NCBI GenBank assembly: GCA_038503035.1
Contig: JAVSML010019225.1
Location: forward strand, 1 to 64,000
Reading direction: 5' to 3'
DNA length: 64,000 nucleotides
Source: Crocodylus rhombifer
Taxonomy: Eukaryota; Chordata; Crocodylia; Crocodylidae
Shown: positions 1 through 10,497 of the stretch, one piece after another
How positions within the stretch are numbered: position 1 is the first letter of the stretch
Layout of the letters: each line of letters starts with the position of its first letter
Translations under genes and position numbers: made by a program
Notes under the pieces: model-generated
The model's input: only the letters and a program-made list of their open reading frames with translations
Databases searched by the model: none
Told to the model about the DNA's origin: nothing

Positions 1-407
1 CCCCCCCCATTCCCCAGCAGACCCCTGATGTCCACCAATCTGCTGGATCCCCAGACTCCTGGCTAGCCCTCCCCCCACCCCAACTTATCTGCTATGGGGC
101 AGCCATTTTGAATTGATTTAACCTACCTCTAATGCCCCTGAATGTCTGAACTTGGCCTATAAGACTTATAAGTTTGTGGGCCTAACTTTGCATCTGATTA
201 AAATTTTTAAATATCACCCATCTAATTACCTGATCTGTGGAAATACTCAGCTTCATGCCTCAATGTCCTTGTTTAACTGTGGGTGCCAGAATGTAATTTC
301 ATTAATTATAGATGTAGATATCTCAATTTTGGAAGGGTTTAATGTTTCATAATCAATCCATAATGTGAATGATCTGTGGCCTATTTACTGAGTCCAAGCA
401 ATAGCTT

Positions 408-450
408 CTATATATATATATCTATATATATATCTATATATATATATATA
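408..450. repeat. (TA)n microsatellite with TC interruptions
   Basis: TATATA tracts interrupted by two TC dinucleotides over about 43 bases. Confidence 0.9.
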
Positions 451-507
451 AAAAGCCAACAAGATGGTGAACACTCTTTTATATGGCTTCCCTTCCCCAA
501 CTTAAAG

Positions 508-510
<3 letters not shown>

Positions 511-547
<37 letters not shown>
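511..547. repeat. (TG)n microsatellite
   Basis: Eighteen uninterrupted TG units. CACACA-rich sequence follows nearby (554-592), so the region can fold back. Confidence 0.95.
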
Positions 548-550
<3 letters not shown>

Positions 551-639
551 TATACACACATATATAACATACACACCACACACGCACAAAGCTGTGCAAC
601 TGAACAGCTGGGTAAGTGTGGTGGGGAATTCCTGTCTGT

Positions 640-960
640 AGGAGGCGGGGGGGTGGGCATGGGGGTGTGTGGGCTGTAGGCCACTGAGCTGAGCCAACCA
701 GCTCCGTGCCTCCATGTGGAGCTTTCACTCCAGCGGAAGCCATATGTGGAGAGCCTGCCTGGCCTGATGGCATGAGACTCCACGCCTCCATATGCCACTT
801 CCTGCTGGAGTGCTGGAAGCCCCACACAGGCACAGAGCTTGCCTGGCCTGATGGCACTTGGCTCCCGATTGCAGTGCCACAAGCCCCATGTGTTGGCATG
901 TAGGCAGCCTGGTCTGGTTTGAAGTGGGTCAGGCTGGCTCCATGCCAGCACATGCAGGCC
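640..960. repeat. GC-rich block with inverted and direct repeats
   Basis: GCCTGCCTGGCCTGATGGCA (753) recurs in near-identical form at 838 and, weaker, at 907. Left text 685-749 (CTCCGTGCCTCCATGTGG, CACTCCAGCGGAAGC, CATATGTGG) is the reverse complement of 785-880 (CATATGCCACTTCCTGCTGG, GGAAGCCCCACACAGGCACAG). The design resembles the hAT cores elsewhere; element ends were not found. GC-rich text continues to about 1,130. Confidence 0.55.
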
Positions 961-1154
961 CTGCAGACTCAGCCAGAGGCATGCGGCATTGGGGGCTCTT
1001 CTTGCCATGGCTATGAGCATCCCAAGGATATGTTGCCTGCTGCTCCTGAGCTGCTGGTGGTGGGGGCTGTACACCGTGTGTGGTTGAGGGTGGCCCACAA
1101 ATCCCCACTCACATCCACACCTCTTTACAATCCCCTTTACAAGCTGTGTTATAA

Positions 1155-1880
1155 AATTCTAATATAATAAAGCACTCTGCCTGTCTGCCTGTCTGTCACA
1201 ATTTTGAGCAACTGCGCATGTGCCCCTTAGAGGGCTGGTGATGATTGGCTGTGTGAGCTCTGCCCCCTCAGGCAGGGAGAGAGCTGCTGCTGCCTCAGGC
1301 AGGGAGGCAGTTTGAAGCCCCACTACTCTGGGGGAAGAGGTGGAGGTGGGCAGGGGGGAGGGAGCCTCCACCGCTGCTGCCATCTCAGGCAAGGAGGTGG
1401 TTGCAAGCCTCACTGCTCCAGGGAAGGATGCAGGCAGGGGGGAGGGAGCTGCCACTGTTGCTACCTCAGGTATGGAGGCAATTGCAGTTGCTCCAGGGGA
1501 GGATGTGGAGGCAGGCGGGGGGAGGGAGCCGTCAGGCAGGGGGAGGGAGCCGTCAGGCTGGAGAAGAAATGCCCATCAAGAATGATGAACGAGATGTGGC
1601 TCCAGTGGTGTGAGCTAAGTGGACGTGGCGGGTGTGGGGCCACACACACAACAGCAGAGAGTGAAGGGGGTGCACACGGGGCTAGACATGGAGTGGTGGG
1701 GGGGTTACATGCAGCTGGATGTGCAGGAGTGGCAGCATGGGCTGTTTGGTGGCAAGCCCTCCCTTCCTCCCCCCCCCAACCATTCCTGGGAGGTGATGGC
1801 GGCGCAGGGTGCTGGGCACCAGTGCTCCAGCCCAGCCCAGCCCCCCATCATTCTTGATGGGCAATTGGGCAAAGTCTTAT
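1155..1880. repeat. GC-rich repeat block, possibly Helitron-like
   Basis: It begins TCTAATATAATAAAGCACTC with CTGTCTGCCTGTCTGTC, similar in style to some vertebrate Helitron 5' ends. It contains three tandem copies of a roughly 90-bp unit (1,278-1,530) built on CTCAGGCAGGGAGG, TTGAAGCC and GGGGGGAGGGAGC. A 17-bp inverted repeat, GCCCATCAAGAATGATG (1,571-1,587), and its exact complement (1,846-1,862) enclose the right part. No Helitron CTRR end was confirmed, so the class is uncertain. Confidence 0.4.
1278..1530 (+). repeat. Minisatellite, about 3 x 90 bp
   Basis: Successive units each contain CTCAGGxAxGGAGG, then GCAAGCC or GAAGCC, CTCCAGGGGA-type text, and GGCAGGGGGGAGGGAGC. Units differ at many positions, so the array is old. 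The long frames across it on the + strand are compositional. Confidence 0.6.
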
Positions 1881-2329
1881 ATAGTTTTACAAATACAAAG
1901 TACTTTCATATATTTCTTAAGAAGGTTCAAATAGTGTTAAATTTAGTTCAATTTGTTAAAGAAAAATTAAAGTAATTTTGCATAATTTTGAATTTTTCTG
2001 TGCATAATTCCTGGGGATGTAAAAAGGGAGCAGGAATCATAGGGAACAATTGGGCTGTTGGCTCTTAGGATAGGTACAGGTCTCTATCTTTGGAGTCCAG
2101 AAAAACCATAGTGTTACTAGTGGCTTCACACCATAGAGTTGCCTACGTTCAGAATTTTGTCCTTTCTGAAACGGAGACCATTGTTAGATATTAATTAAAG
2201 AAAAGACACTTATCTCTGGTTTTCCATCATGTAAACGTTTGATTTTTATTGAAATATTTTATATCACCAAGGCTCACACGTAACTTCTATTTGGGAAAAC
2301 TTCAATCCAGTTGTGCTCCCACTGAAGTA

Positions 2330-2547
2330 CAGGCAACCCTTGCTTAGCACTCTTAATTGGTTCCCAAAAAAAGAGCATTATGCAGAAATAGCATTAAGTG
2401 AAACTGAAAGTTTTTAATGAACCAAGATGGTGACCATGAGCATTATAACAAAACTCACTGAGTGCTAAGTGGAATCAGATATCAATGTAAATCCAGCGTA
2501 ATAACAAAATAGTGCTAAGCAAAACAGCATTAAGTGGGGGCTGCCTG
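2330..2547. mobile_element. Tigger/pogo-type MITE, 218 bp
   Basis: TA duplications at 2,328-2,329 and 2,548-2,549. Ends CAGGCAACCCTTGCTTAGCAC and CAGGCAGCCCCCACTTAATG (right, reverse complement). The GGTTCC and GCATTA/TAATGC interior is characteristic of pogo-like MITEs. It is non-coding. Confidence 0.8.
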
Positions 2548-2549
2548 TA

Positions 2550-3905
2550 AACGGGGAAAAAAAATTATGGACTTTAGTAAACATAAGATCAGACTCATAA
2601 CTTTATAGTGGAACATTTTGCAGTATCTTAAAATAAAAAAACCAATGCCTCTATATTTCAGCTAGTTAAATTTAGTAATTAATACATTAATGCATATAAT
2701 ATTACAGGCAGGCCAGGTTCTTTGGGTAGATGTGATTATCTTTTATTAGACTAACTTAATAGTTGGGAAAAGGTTATTTGCAAGCTTATGGAAACAAACT
2801 CCCTTCTTCAGATAATGAGAGGCTACAACCAAAACCCCTGTATTATATTACCATGCATTTTTTTAAAAATTACAGTATATAGGTAAACTGGTCTTAGTAT
2901 TATAAGCCATTTTGAATGCAGCAACAACAGTGTAATAAAGATAAAGGGCCAAATTCTGAGCTCAGCTACACCTGTATACTGTAGTTGGGGATTAGAACTA
3001 GTTAACTGAAAGCAGAATCTTGTCTAATATCTCTTTATCCAAAGTTTTGTATCCATAAAACTATACTTGTAATACAAAAAGTCATTAAAATTGAATATTA
3101 CCAGAACATCTTTTCTGCCACTGAAAGCAAAAGACTGTGTGTCACTTTGGCATCTATATTTTAGAAGATTCTTCAGTTTTTGCCTGGGTGTGTATGTACA
3201 GCAGGAGACCATTTTACATTAGACAATTTTATTCCATTGATATCTTAGGATTCATACATTACTTGCAGAAAGTGTTAGTTATTGTTTAACATTGCTAAAG
3301 GCATGAACAAAGAAAAGGTATAATGCAGTCTGGGTAGAGTACAGTAATGTAAGCATCCTATGACCTCATCTATAGTGTAGGTCAGTGCTTTATGGGTGCA
3401 GAAATGATCTATATCCAAGGTCATGATTAACTAACAGCTACAGAAAGAGACTCCGTGCAGTTGTAGTTGTGCTGATGTAAAAAAAGAACACTAGAGAAGA
3501 ACAGACCAAACATTGTTATCATATAGTAAACTAACCATCTGATTGTTAGGTTGATAGTTAATTATAAGAAGATTTTTAATGTGGCTCACTTTTTGCATAA
3601 AAGCTGGTAATTAACATAAACCCCCTCTAATAGAGCTGTACTTCTTGGAACTCTTGTGTGCCAAAAATTCATCATAAATCTTCATTAAGATGGAAAAATT
3701 CCTTGTGGAGCTTGTCTTCATTTGCATTCTGTTGTAGAATTATTGACAAAGAATTCTTTGTGCTTCCTACTAGTTTAATTTCAGTCGGGAACTCAATTTT
3801 GTATTAGGATTTCATTGAATTTGGATACTGCAAATTATTTGCCTTATACTATAAAAAGGATTTTGAAAGTCTCTAATGTAATGCAGCTTATTTCATAGTG
3901 AGCAA
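2550..3905. other. AT-rich intron with one unclassified relic
   Basis: No gene. At 2,705-2,860 the text TTATTAGACTAACTTAATAG, TTGCAAGCTT and CCCTTCTTCAG has the style of a dispersed amniote repeat tail but could not be classified. The rest shows nothing recognisable. Confidence 0.4.
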
Positions 3906-4251
3906 TGATGAGGAAATTCAGACAGGATCACTGTTTGGCTGTCAGAAGCGCATTATTTTGCATGGCCACAGGAGAAAAAGCAAGGGGCAGCTAGTTCTCA
4001 ATGAGAGCAAAGCACAGACTCCTTTATATACTGATAAGTCACATACAGGTCAACCTGCCTTGTAACACACTCTTGGCAGTCTGACAGCGACTCATCTTGT
4101 TGTCTTGCTGAACCAAGCGTGTTTTCTCAAGCTGTTTCTCAATAAGCTTATCCTGCAGGCTGTCTTGCTATTCCCACTCGGCCTTCACCGACCTCCCCAG
4201 TCCTGCCTCGACATGTATACACTTCATTCAGTACTTTTCCATTCCTCATCA
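3906..4251 (-). repeat. Proviral 3' LTR (346 bp)
   Basis: The ends form a perfect 10-bp inverted repeat, TGATGAGGAA at the 5' end (minus strand, from 4,251) and TTCCTCATCA at the 3' end (to 3,906), with the TG...CA termini retroviral integrases need. It directly follows a polypurine tract downstream of env and contains a TATA box. No second copy was seen near 10.5 kb or elsewhere. Confidence 0.85.
4021..4030 (-). promoter_or_regulatory. TATA box of the proviral LTR
   Basis: The minus strand reads TATATAAAGG inside the LTR, about 220 bases from its 5' end, a usual U3 position. Transcription would start roughly 25-30 bases on, near 3,995, leaving a short R-U5 of about 90 bases. A clear AATAAA was not found in the remainder. 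Confidence 0.55.
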
Positions 4252-4264
4252 TTTCCCCCCCCCC
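4252..4264 (-). other. Polypurine tract of the provirus
   Basis: The minus strand carries a run of ten G followed by AAA immediately before the LTR's TG. This is the plus-strand DNA primer site used in retroviral reverse transcription, and its position fixes the LTR start. Confidence 0.8.
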
Positions 4265-4280
4265 GGGTAAGCGCTTGTGC

Positions 4281-5018
4281 TTACACCTCTATATTCATAA
4301 GGCCTTTGATACTTTCTTGTCGTTCGCACTCATAGGCCACCTTTTTGAGCACCATCATATGTAACTCGGTCCTAGAGAGTCTAGAAACACTCTGATCAGT
4401 TTTTGATAAACAACAGCGTAAGCAACATAGAGTCATTTGGATAATAATAAAAATGGCAAAAATGCATAACAAACTTAGAATACATCATTTTAGAAGGATT
4501 TAAACCACCCCTCTACATCTGGCAGCCATCCCCACCAGTTGAAAGGTTTCTGCTCTGCAACCTCATGGACCACCTGCAACTGTCTGTTTATAGTGCGAAG
4601 GTCCTTCTCCACTCGTTGGTGCTGATCAATCCAGGTACAGCAAGTATGGTTCACAACTGCACATACCCCTCCTTGGGCAGCTAGGAGATGATTCAAAGCC
4701 ATATGGTTTTTGGTAGCCACCTGACCTATCTGGGTGATTTCATCATTAAGAACTCCTAAAGCATCAGCCCTGGCATTAAAAAAATTCTTCCATAACTCCC
4801 AAAATGTTTACAATGATTCTCTTGAATTTAGCTACTCCCAACCAAGGGAGAAATGCCCTGGTAAATTGATGGAATCCAGTGGGTCGGCAAACCAGTGAGT
4901 TTTCAACAGCTTGCCTATGTCTGGGCAAACTAGGTGGGAGATTAGACACCTCATGCCGAGAGAGGCTTGAGTGTAAATCAAACTCCAGGATGATTCTCCC
5001 CAGGGTACAGGTGCTGAC
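4281..5018 (-). pseudogene. env: env transmembrane (TM) subunit remnant
   Basis: The membrane-fusion subunit of the proviral envelope. The best-preserved reading frame (4,720-4,490) carries a heptad-type helix leading into QGGVCAVVN and a CX6CC motif, then a tryptophan-rich stretch before the membrane. A separate frame (4,472-4,281) has a hydrophobic membrane segment followed by clustered cysteines and a charged cytoplasmic tail of about 40 residues. The two frames are separated by a stop, and the stretch between SU and the helix (about 5,018-4,720) is also broken. CX6CC marks TM subunits that are disulfide-linked to SU (gammaretrovirus type, also alpha- and delta-retroviruses). No functional protein can be made. 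Confidence 0.8.
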
Positions 5019-5775
5019 CTAATGCCATGGCAAAATCTTGTGGGCATCATTCCTGTGCAGCCAGAACAAGCCTGGAGCAGCTATAGTGCTGAGGTCCCTA
5101 CAGGTTGTTTTTCCAATTTGACACTTCCGATTGACCTGTAAGGCACAGGAAGGGGCATATTGGCTTTCTACCAGCCTGCGCTGAGATATTGATTGATTAC
5201 AAGAAATAGAATCTAACAACATGTAAAATTCGGACCTGTTTATTACCAGACTATGGGTATCCTCCAGGGTTCTATGGATAGTGAGAGACCTGTTGGTACA
5301 CTGAAAGGATGTGTTTCTCAGCAGGACCCCAGACATATTATGGGAGTGATAATCGAAAGTTACCTGTCATTTGGGGTAGTGCCCCACTGAGTAACCAGCT
5401 TCTCCCATCTTACCACTCTCATTGGATCTATAACAGAGGGCTGCTTCAAGTCTAGAAGATGGTCTCCAGCTGTCTTGAGTCTTTTTTCACCATTCAGGGA
5501 TTGACTGCTGTGTTCTATTAGAGTGGGAGGAAAATCTGACAAAGTTGGTATTAGTACTGCTTCCCCAATTCTCAAGGGGAATTGGTACCCCAAGCATTGG
5601 GATTCCTTTGGCTGGATGTGTAGGCCCATGTGTGTACACCCAGCAGTTCGTAAGGTTGCCTGCACTAGCAATGTTTTGTCCCAAGAACATAATACTTTTC
5701 TCTTCCCATGCCCCAACTAAAACTCCTGGCATGAAGCAGAGCAAAAGAAAAGGTAACATCTTGAGGCTTACTTAA
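5019..5775 (-). pseudogene. env: env surface (SU) subunit remnant
   Basis: The receptor-binding subunit of the proviral envelope, broken into at least three frames (5,775-5,487; 5,716-5,360; 5,336-5,019). The first begins with Met and a leucine/phenylalanine-rich signal peptide of about 17 residues, which is why this start was chosen, then a segment with an NLTNCW glycosylation and cysteine pattern. The third frame has several N-x-S/T sites and cysteines. Total length (about 250 codons) is short for a gammaretroviral SU, suggesting internal loss as well as frameshifts. Receptor and tropism cannot be inferred. Confidence 0.65.
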
Positions 5776-6164
5776 GCGGGGTCGCAAATGCTGCTATCCT
5801 TTGGAACTTTGAAGGGCTACCTTTGACTAAAACTTCAGCCTCCAGCACGCTACCATCAATAAAATGCTGACCACAACAATACAAAACAATGCTACCCCTG
5901 GGGAGTCTCTAAATCTATGTAATTATTTGTCACTTCCCAAGGACTAGTGTTATTCATGCTAAATTACTAAAGGCAAAACAACACATAGAACAAAAGTTCA
6001 TAGCCTCAAGTAAAACTTGGCTAGCCAGGAAGGCTATTCTTCAAGATTTCGTTGTCTGATCTTCACTCACAGGGATCCCTCTAGATCTTCATGGAGGTAT
6101 CGCTGGTGAGAGAAGCCTTTCACTCCATCGGGGCAGTTACCTTCTTGCAGTGGGAGGTATGGAC

Positions 6165-7040
6165 CTAAGCAGAAACCTCAGCAACTTTCACAGCAGTTGG
6201 GGTGGCTAGCAGGACCTGGAAAGGCCCCTTCCACCGAGGCTGCAAGCAGTCCTTCCTCTGGTGGACCTTAATCAGGACCCAATCTCCCAGTTGGGCTGGA
6301 TTGACAACCAAGCCACCATCTAAAGACTGGTGTTGCACTGTGGCTTTAACCTGCAACGAGATAACCTTGAGGGCCTTGGTGAGCCCTTGGCAGTAGGTCA
6401 ATAAAGAATCATGGAGGTGAGTCAAGTGTTGGGGTGGAGGTGCGGCAAGTCCCCTCATGGGACTATAACATCTCAAAAGGGGTCAGGCCTGAGGACCTCT
6501 GAACAGAATTTTGGATTTGGAAAAGTACCAATGGGAGGGCCTCTGGCCACTTTAGATCAGTTTGTTTACAGGTCTTCACCAAGCAAAGCTTAATATCAAA
6601 GTTTTTCTGTTCCACTTTACCCCCACTCTGAGGATGATTTGGGGTGTGGAGCTGGTATCAGATGGAAAGGACCTTGCAAATGTGTTGGACCACCCGGCCA
6701 ACGAAATGGGAGCCACGGTCTGAGTCCAGGGAAAGGGGTAGACTGAAGTGGGGTAGCAGGTCAAAAAGAAGCTTTTTGGCTACAGTGAGGGCATCAGCTC
6801 GTCAGCAAGGGTATGCCTCAGGCCAACTGCTGAAAAGGCAGACAGTGATCAATACATACTTCCAGGGTCCCGACCTGGGCAACTCGATGAAGTCTATCTG
6901 GAGATGGGAAAAGGGGTAAAGACCTAAAGGTCTGTGGAATGCATGTGGCTGGCAGGGTGGTTGGCCAGGATTGTGTCACTGACACTGCAGACACTGGCAA
7001 AAAAATGGGCAGCCACGGTGGAAAAACTGGGGGCATATCA
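6165..7040 (-). pseudogene. pol: pol integrase region
   Basis: Integrase inserts retroviral DNA into chromosomes. The N-terminal zinc region is partly legible (a C-x2-C pair near 6,980), followed by the catalytic core: first Asp in an IDF motif (about 6,892), second Asp in SDRGSHF (about 6,718) and the Glu in QSGGKVEQ (about 6,611), giving the D-35-E spacing. A TGA replaces what is probably Trp between the second Asp and the Glu. The C-terminal part (6,476-6,165) ends with the gammaretroviral GDWVLIKVHQRK and PRWKGPFQVLL pattern, an SH3-like DNA-binding fold. Several frameshifts separate the parts. Confidence 0.85.
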
Positions 7041-7884
7041 ATGGCGATCAGCTTCGGCTACCATCCCCCCCTTTGACCAAGTGGGCCATTTGAGCCAAGA
7101 GGAATAGCAGGGCCCTGGGGGCTACAAGGTGACCAGACAAGGAGTCGGAGTGGAGAGAGCAGCCCGTGGAGATCCAGGCGTCCTTTTCGGCATCTGGGGC
7201 AGCATCCTGGAGAGAGGGAAGGTCACGGGAGACAGGGGAAGAGAGGTAGAGAGCAGCCTGAAGGACCGGAGCCAAGAGTTCTGACAGGGTGGCGGTCTTG
7301 GCCGCGGCGTCTGCCCTATTGTTTCCTAGAGACACAAGATCATCAGTAGCAGTGTGCACTTTGCATCATAGAACAGCAAGGGTGGAGGGAAGGAGAATAG
7401 CATCCAGGAGAGCAGTAATAAAGTGATGGCGAGAGATGGCAGTCCCAGCAGAATTAAGAAAACCTTGCTGTTTCCAGATCTGACAAAAGAATGGCAGACA
7501 CCAAAGGCATAGCGAGAATCTGTATAGATATTAGCAGATTGTTCAGCGGCAAGGTGACAGGCACAAGTGACAGCAATGAGTTCAGCAGCTTGAGCACTAG
7601 TAACTAAAAGAGGAGCAGATTCAATAACAGTATGTTTGGAACAGACAGCATAGCCAGCTCGGAGAATGCCGTGATTATCCTGAAAACAGGAGCCATCAAC
7701 ATAGAAAATGAGGTCAGGGTTAGTCAGAGGGGTATCGGAAAGATCAGGATGGGGAAGAGAAAAAAGTCCACAAGCTGAGTGCAGTCATGGGGTTGGCTGT
7801 CTGAGGGTGAAGGAAGAAGAGAGGCAGGATTGAGGGGATCACAGCGGACGCGGGTCACGTGGTCTGCAGCCACCTCGTAGCGGG
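7041..7884 (-). pseudogene. pol: pol RNase H region
   Basis: RNase H removes the RNA strand during reverse transcription. The minus strand reads the YVDGS motif with the first catalytic Asp near 7,700, then AELIA with the Glu, YTDSRYAFG with the next Asp near 7,530, and further on an HTATDDLVSLGNNRAD block (7,359 onward) with the late His and Asp. The four acidic residues are therefore legible, but the last block lies in a different frame from the first. The linker to integrase follows (about 7,310-7,048). Confidence 0.8.
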
Positions 7885-9103
7885 TTAGACAGCCAGGGGA
7901 CAAGTGCTGAGTCCTGCCGTGTTGGAGGGTGAGGACAGCGTGCAGGACAGCAACAGTAAGGGGTGGTGCCCAAGGACAAGGTTGTCTGTTTTAGAAACCA
8001 GCAGAGTGGCAGCAGCAATGGCGTGAAGGCAAGAAGGAAACTTGGAAGAGACTGGGTCAAGGGAGGCACTATAGTAAGCAATAGGATGGTGTGGGGAGGG
8101 TCCGAAAGGCTGAGTCAAGACACCAGAGGCAGTGCTTTGGTGCTCACGGCAGAAGAGAGTGAAAGGCTTAGAATAATCAGGCAGATTGAGAGTGGGGGAA
8201 GAAGAAAGGGCTTGTTTGAGCTGACAGAAGGCAGATTCATGGACATCTTCCCAGGGTAGCAGGTCAGGGGAAGAGTCGCAGGTGAGAAGGGTGAGAGGTC
8301 TGCAAAGTCCAGAATAATTAGGAATCCACTGTCGGCAATAGTTGGCAGCGCTTAGAAAAACACGGAGTTGGTGTTTAGTCTGCAGGCGTGGAAGGGAAAG
8401 AACAGCAGAAAGACGGTCAGGAGACAGGTGACGGGTACTGTGAGAAATGGTGTAACCCAGGTAGGTAACAGAAGTCTGACAGAATTGGAGCTTAGAGTGG
8501 GGAAACTTGTGGCCCCGTGCTGCAAGTTGTTTTAAAAGAACGACAGAGTCAACTTGGCAATGAGGGAGGGTATCAGAACAGAGAAGTAAATCATCTACAT
8601 ATTGGACTAGCACAGAATTATGAGGCAACTGGACTGTATCAAGGTTAAACTTGAGAAGTTGGCTGTATATGGTGGGCGAGTCACAGAAACCTTGAGGCAG
8701 ACAGGTGAAGGTGTATTGCCGGCCCTGGTAAGTAAAAGCAAATAAATATTGAGAGTCAGGGTGAACTGGTATAGAAAAAAGAGCATTACAGAGATCCACC
8801 ATGGAAAAATAAAGAGCGGAAGCAGGTGTTTGAGAAAGTACAGTGGCGGGGTTGGGTACCACAGCTGTCAAGGGAATCATAAAATTGTTAATAGCACTCA
8901 AATCTTGGACAAAACGATAAACAGGCTACCCCACGGGTGTACACTTCTCCTTCTTTCGGACTAGAAGGATCGGGGTATTACAACAAGAACGAGTAGGTAC
9001 AAGGACACCCTGTTCTATGAGACCTTGTATTACGGGAGCAATGCCTCTGGAGGCAGCAACTGATAGCGGTTATTGTGGGATCGATGGGGGAGATGCTCCT
9101 GAT
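7885..9103 (-). pseudogene. pol: pol reverse transcriptase region
   Basis: This RNA/DNA-dependent DNA polymerase region has one long open stretch (8,901-7,885, 338 codons). It shows the first catalytic Asp in SMVDLCNALF, the LPQGFCDSP template-grip motif, the YVDD active site at about 8,590-8,602, and thumb/connection sequence with SAANYCRQWIPNYS. Upstream, 9,080-8,902 continues the fingers domain (EQGVLVPTRS, then YRFVQDL) but is interrupted by an in-frame TAG just before YRFVQDL. Active-site residues are kept while the frame is broken, as expected of a neutrally decaying copy. Confidence 0.88.
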
Positions 9104-9640
9104 TTAACCCTGGTAGAAACTGGGATGGCACCCTTGAAGTCCCATATCGGTTGTGGTGTGGGACCAAAAGGACTCAGGCAGGTGAGCCAATAGTTCCTGT
9201 TGCAATGAGGAAGAATTGGGCTCGGGTTCCTGTTCCATTTGTGTCATCATCAAGGCAGGAATTTGGGTCTGGGGTAAGGTGAGGAAGACCCCATCTGGAG
9301 AACAGTGAACTGATGCCTGCAATTTGCAAAGGAGGTCTCGCTGCAACAGATTTACAGAGGCGCGAGGGCTCAGCAAAAAGGCATGTTGCTCAGTAAGGGG
9401 ACCCAAGGTAAATGAAAATGGCTGTGTAACGGGGTGGTCAGTGGGCTAATCCTCAATACTTACAGCAGTGATTACTTTACCAGAAATAAGAACCTTAGAA
9501 ACAAAACCAGAGCTAAGCATAGACAAAGAAGCATCAGTATCGACAAGAAAGGGAACAGTTTGTCCTCTCACAGTAACAGATATTGTAGCATTGGAAAGGG
9601 TAGAAAGTAAAGGGGCTAGAGTCTCTGGGTCTTCTCAGCT
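9104..9640 (-). pseudogene. pro: pro: retroviral aspartic protease remnant
   Basis: Retropepsin cleaves the Gag-Pol precursor. The minus strand reads VRGQTVPFLVDTDAS (active site at 9,527-9,547): the universal DTG triad is DTD here, a Gly-to-Asp change that would abolish activity. About 25 codons later a stop interrupts the frame. The C-terminal landmark (NLLQRDLL, corresponding to the usual LLGRDLL helix) is read about 9,350-9,330 in the next open stretch (9,406-9,104), which runs into the protease/RT junction. Confidence 0.75.
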
Positions 9641-10487
9641 GTCCTAATACGGATTTTCAACTTCGAAGGACTGGAGAGGAGGTGGTCCGGGTGGCGGAGC
9701 TCGGTGGGCGCCTGGCTGAAATGGAGGGGCACTAGCTGAGAGTGGGCGCCCCCAGGGTTTATTTGGGCACTCATTCTTCCAATGGTCTTTTTGCTTACAG
9801 TAGCAGCAATATCAGAGGGACTGGGTGGTCGGGCTGAGAGAAATGGTCCTGCAGGGTGTCGTGGTCTGGCGCCACCCTGGAGATCTCGGATTTGCAAAGC
9901 CATCAGTTTGTCCTGAGCCTTCGATTTCTGCTGTTGGGCTTCAGTGTAGAAGTGAGTGGCAGCAGCCAAAACTTTGGTGAGGGGTTTAGTTTCCCACCCG
10001 ACCATGGTGTATTGCAGGTACTTGGAGATCCTAGGTAACAACCCTAAAACAAAGGTCTGAATAATTATGGCAGGGAGGCTAGTTTCTGGGTCTTGACTGC
10101 CAGGGTGTGCCTTAAAGGCTTGGTGCCAGCGAGAATAGTAGTTGGCAGGATGTTCTTCTGGCTTTTGCTTACAGGTGGAAATTTTGGACCAGTCTGTTTT
10201 TTGCGGGGAGATCCTGGGGACGGCCTCAAGGACCTGTTTATAGAGGTGCGGCAGAGGTCTTTGCTGGGGTGTTGAGGAGGCCAGTTGGCCGGTTTAAGGA
10301 GGGTGTCTTTCTGGTCTCCAGGAAGAAGACCACTGAGGATCATCTGAATATTGTTGTGGGTCGGCTTATAAACCTCAAAGAGGGTTTGGAGTTTTTGAGC
10401 AAACCCGGTAGGGTCATCACGGATATTACGGAAGGTAGCTGACCAAGAGACTGTTTCTGATAGTGAGAAGGGGACGTGGACCACCAC
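9641..10487 (-). pseudogene. gag: gag capsid and nucleocapsid remnant
   Basis: Gag builds the virion shell. The open stretch 10,487-10,065 begins inside the p30-type capsid (VPFSLSETVSW, DDPTGFAQKL, the gammaretroviral FSEDPxKL region) and a second stretch, 10,041-9,616, in another frame continues the capsid C-terminal domain. A nucleocapsid zinc knuckle, CX2CX4HX4C (CCYCKQKDHWKNEC), is intact near 9,760-9,805 but in a third frame, with a TGA two codons upstream. The matrix and p12-like regions and the true start codon are missing; the ATG at 10,487 is not the original start. Confidence 0.82.
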
Positions 10488-10497
10488 AGGAGTATTA

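Larger units (their letters stand above)
3906..10497 (-). mobile_element. Gammaretrovirus-like endogenous provirus, 5'-deleted, antisense to WWTR1
   Basis: Reading the minus strand from high to low coordinates gives gag capsid and nucleocapsid, protease, reverse transcriptase, RNase H, integrase, env surface and transmembrane subunits, a polypurine tract and one LTR. Order and motifs (single CX2CX4HX4C zinc knuckle, YVDD reverse transcriptase, GNxRAD near the RNase H end, CX6CC transmembrane subunit) are those of gammaretrovirus-like (class I) elements. The matrix domain, leader, primer-binding site and 5' LTR are absent: recognisable gag stops near 10,497, after which AT-rich intron begins. 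Every gene is broken by frameshifts or stops, so it cannot be active. The four bases before the 3' LTR end (GCAA, 3,902-3,905) would be one target-duplication copy; the partner is lost with the 5' end. Antisense placement in a host intron is the commonly retained orientation for proviruses. Confidence 0.9.

Noticed and set aside
376..567. Small frame ending in repeated Cys-Val
   Set aside because: It is a translation of the TA and TG microsatellites.
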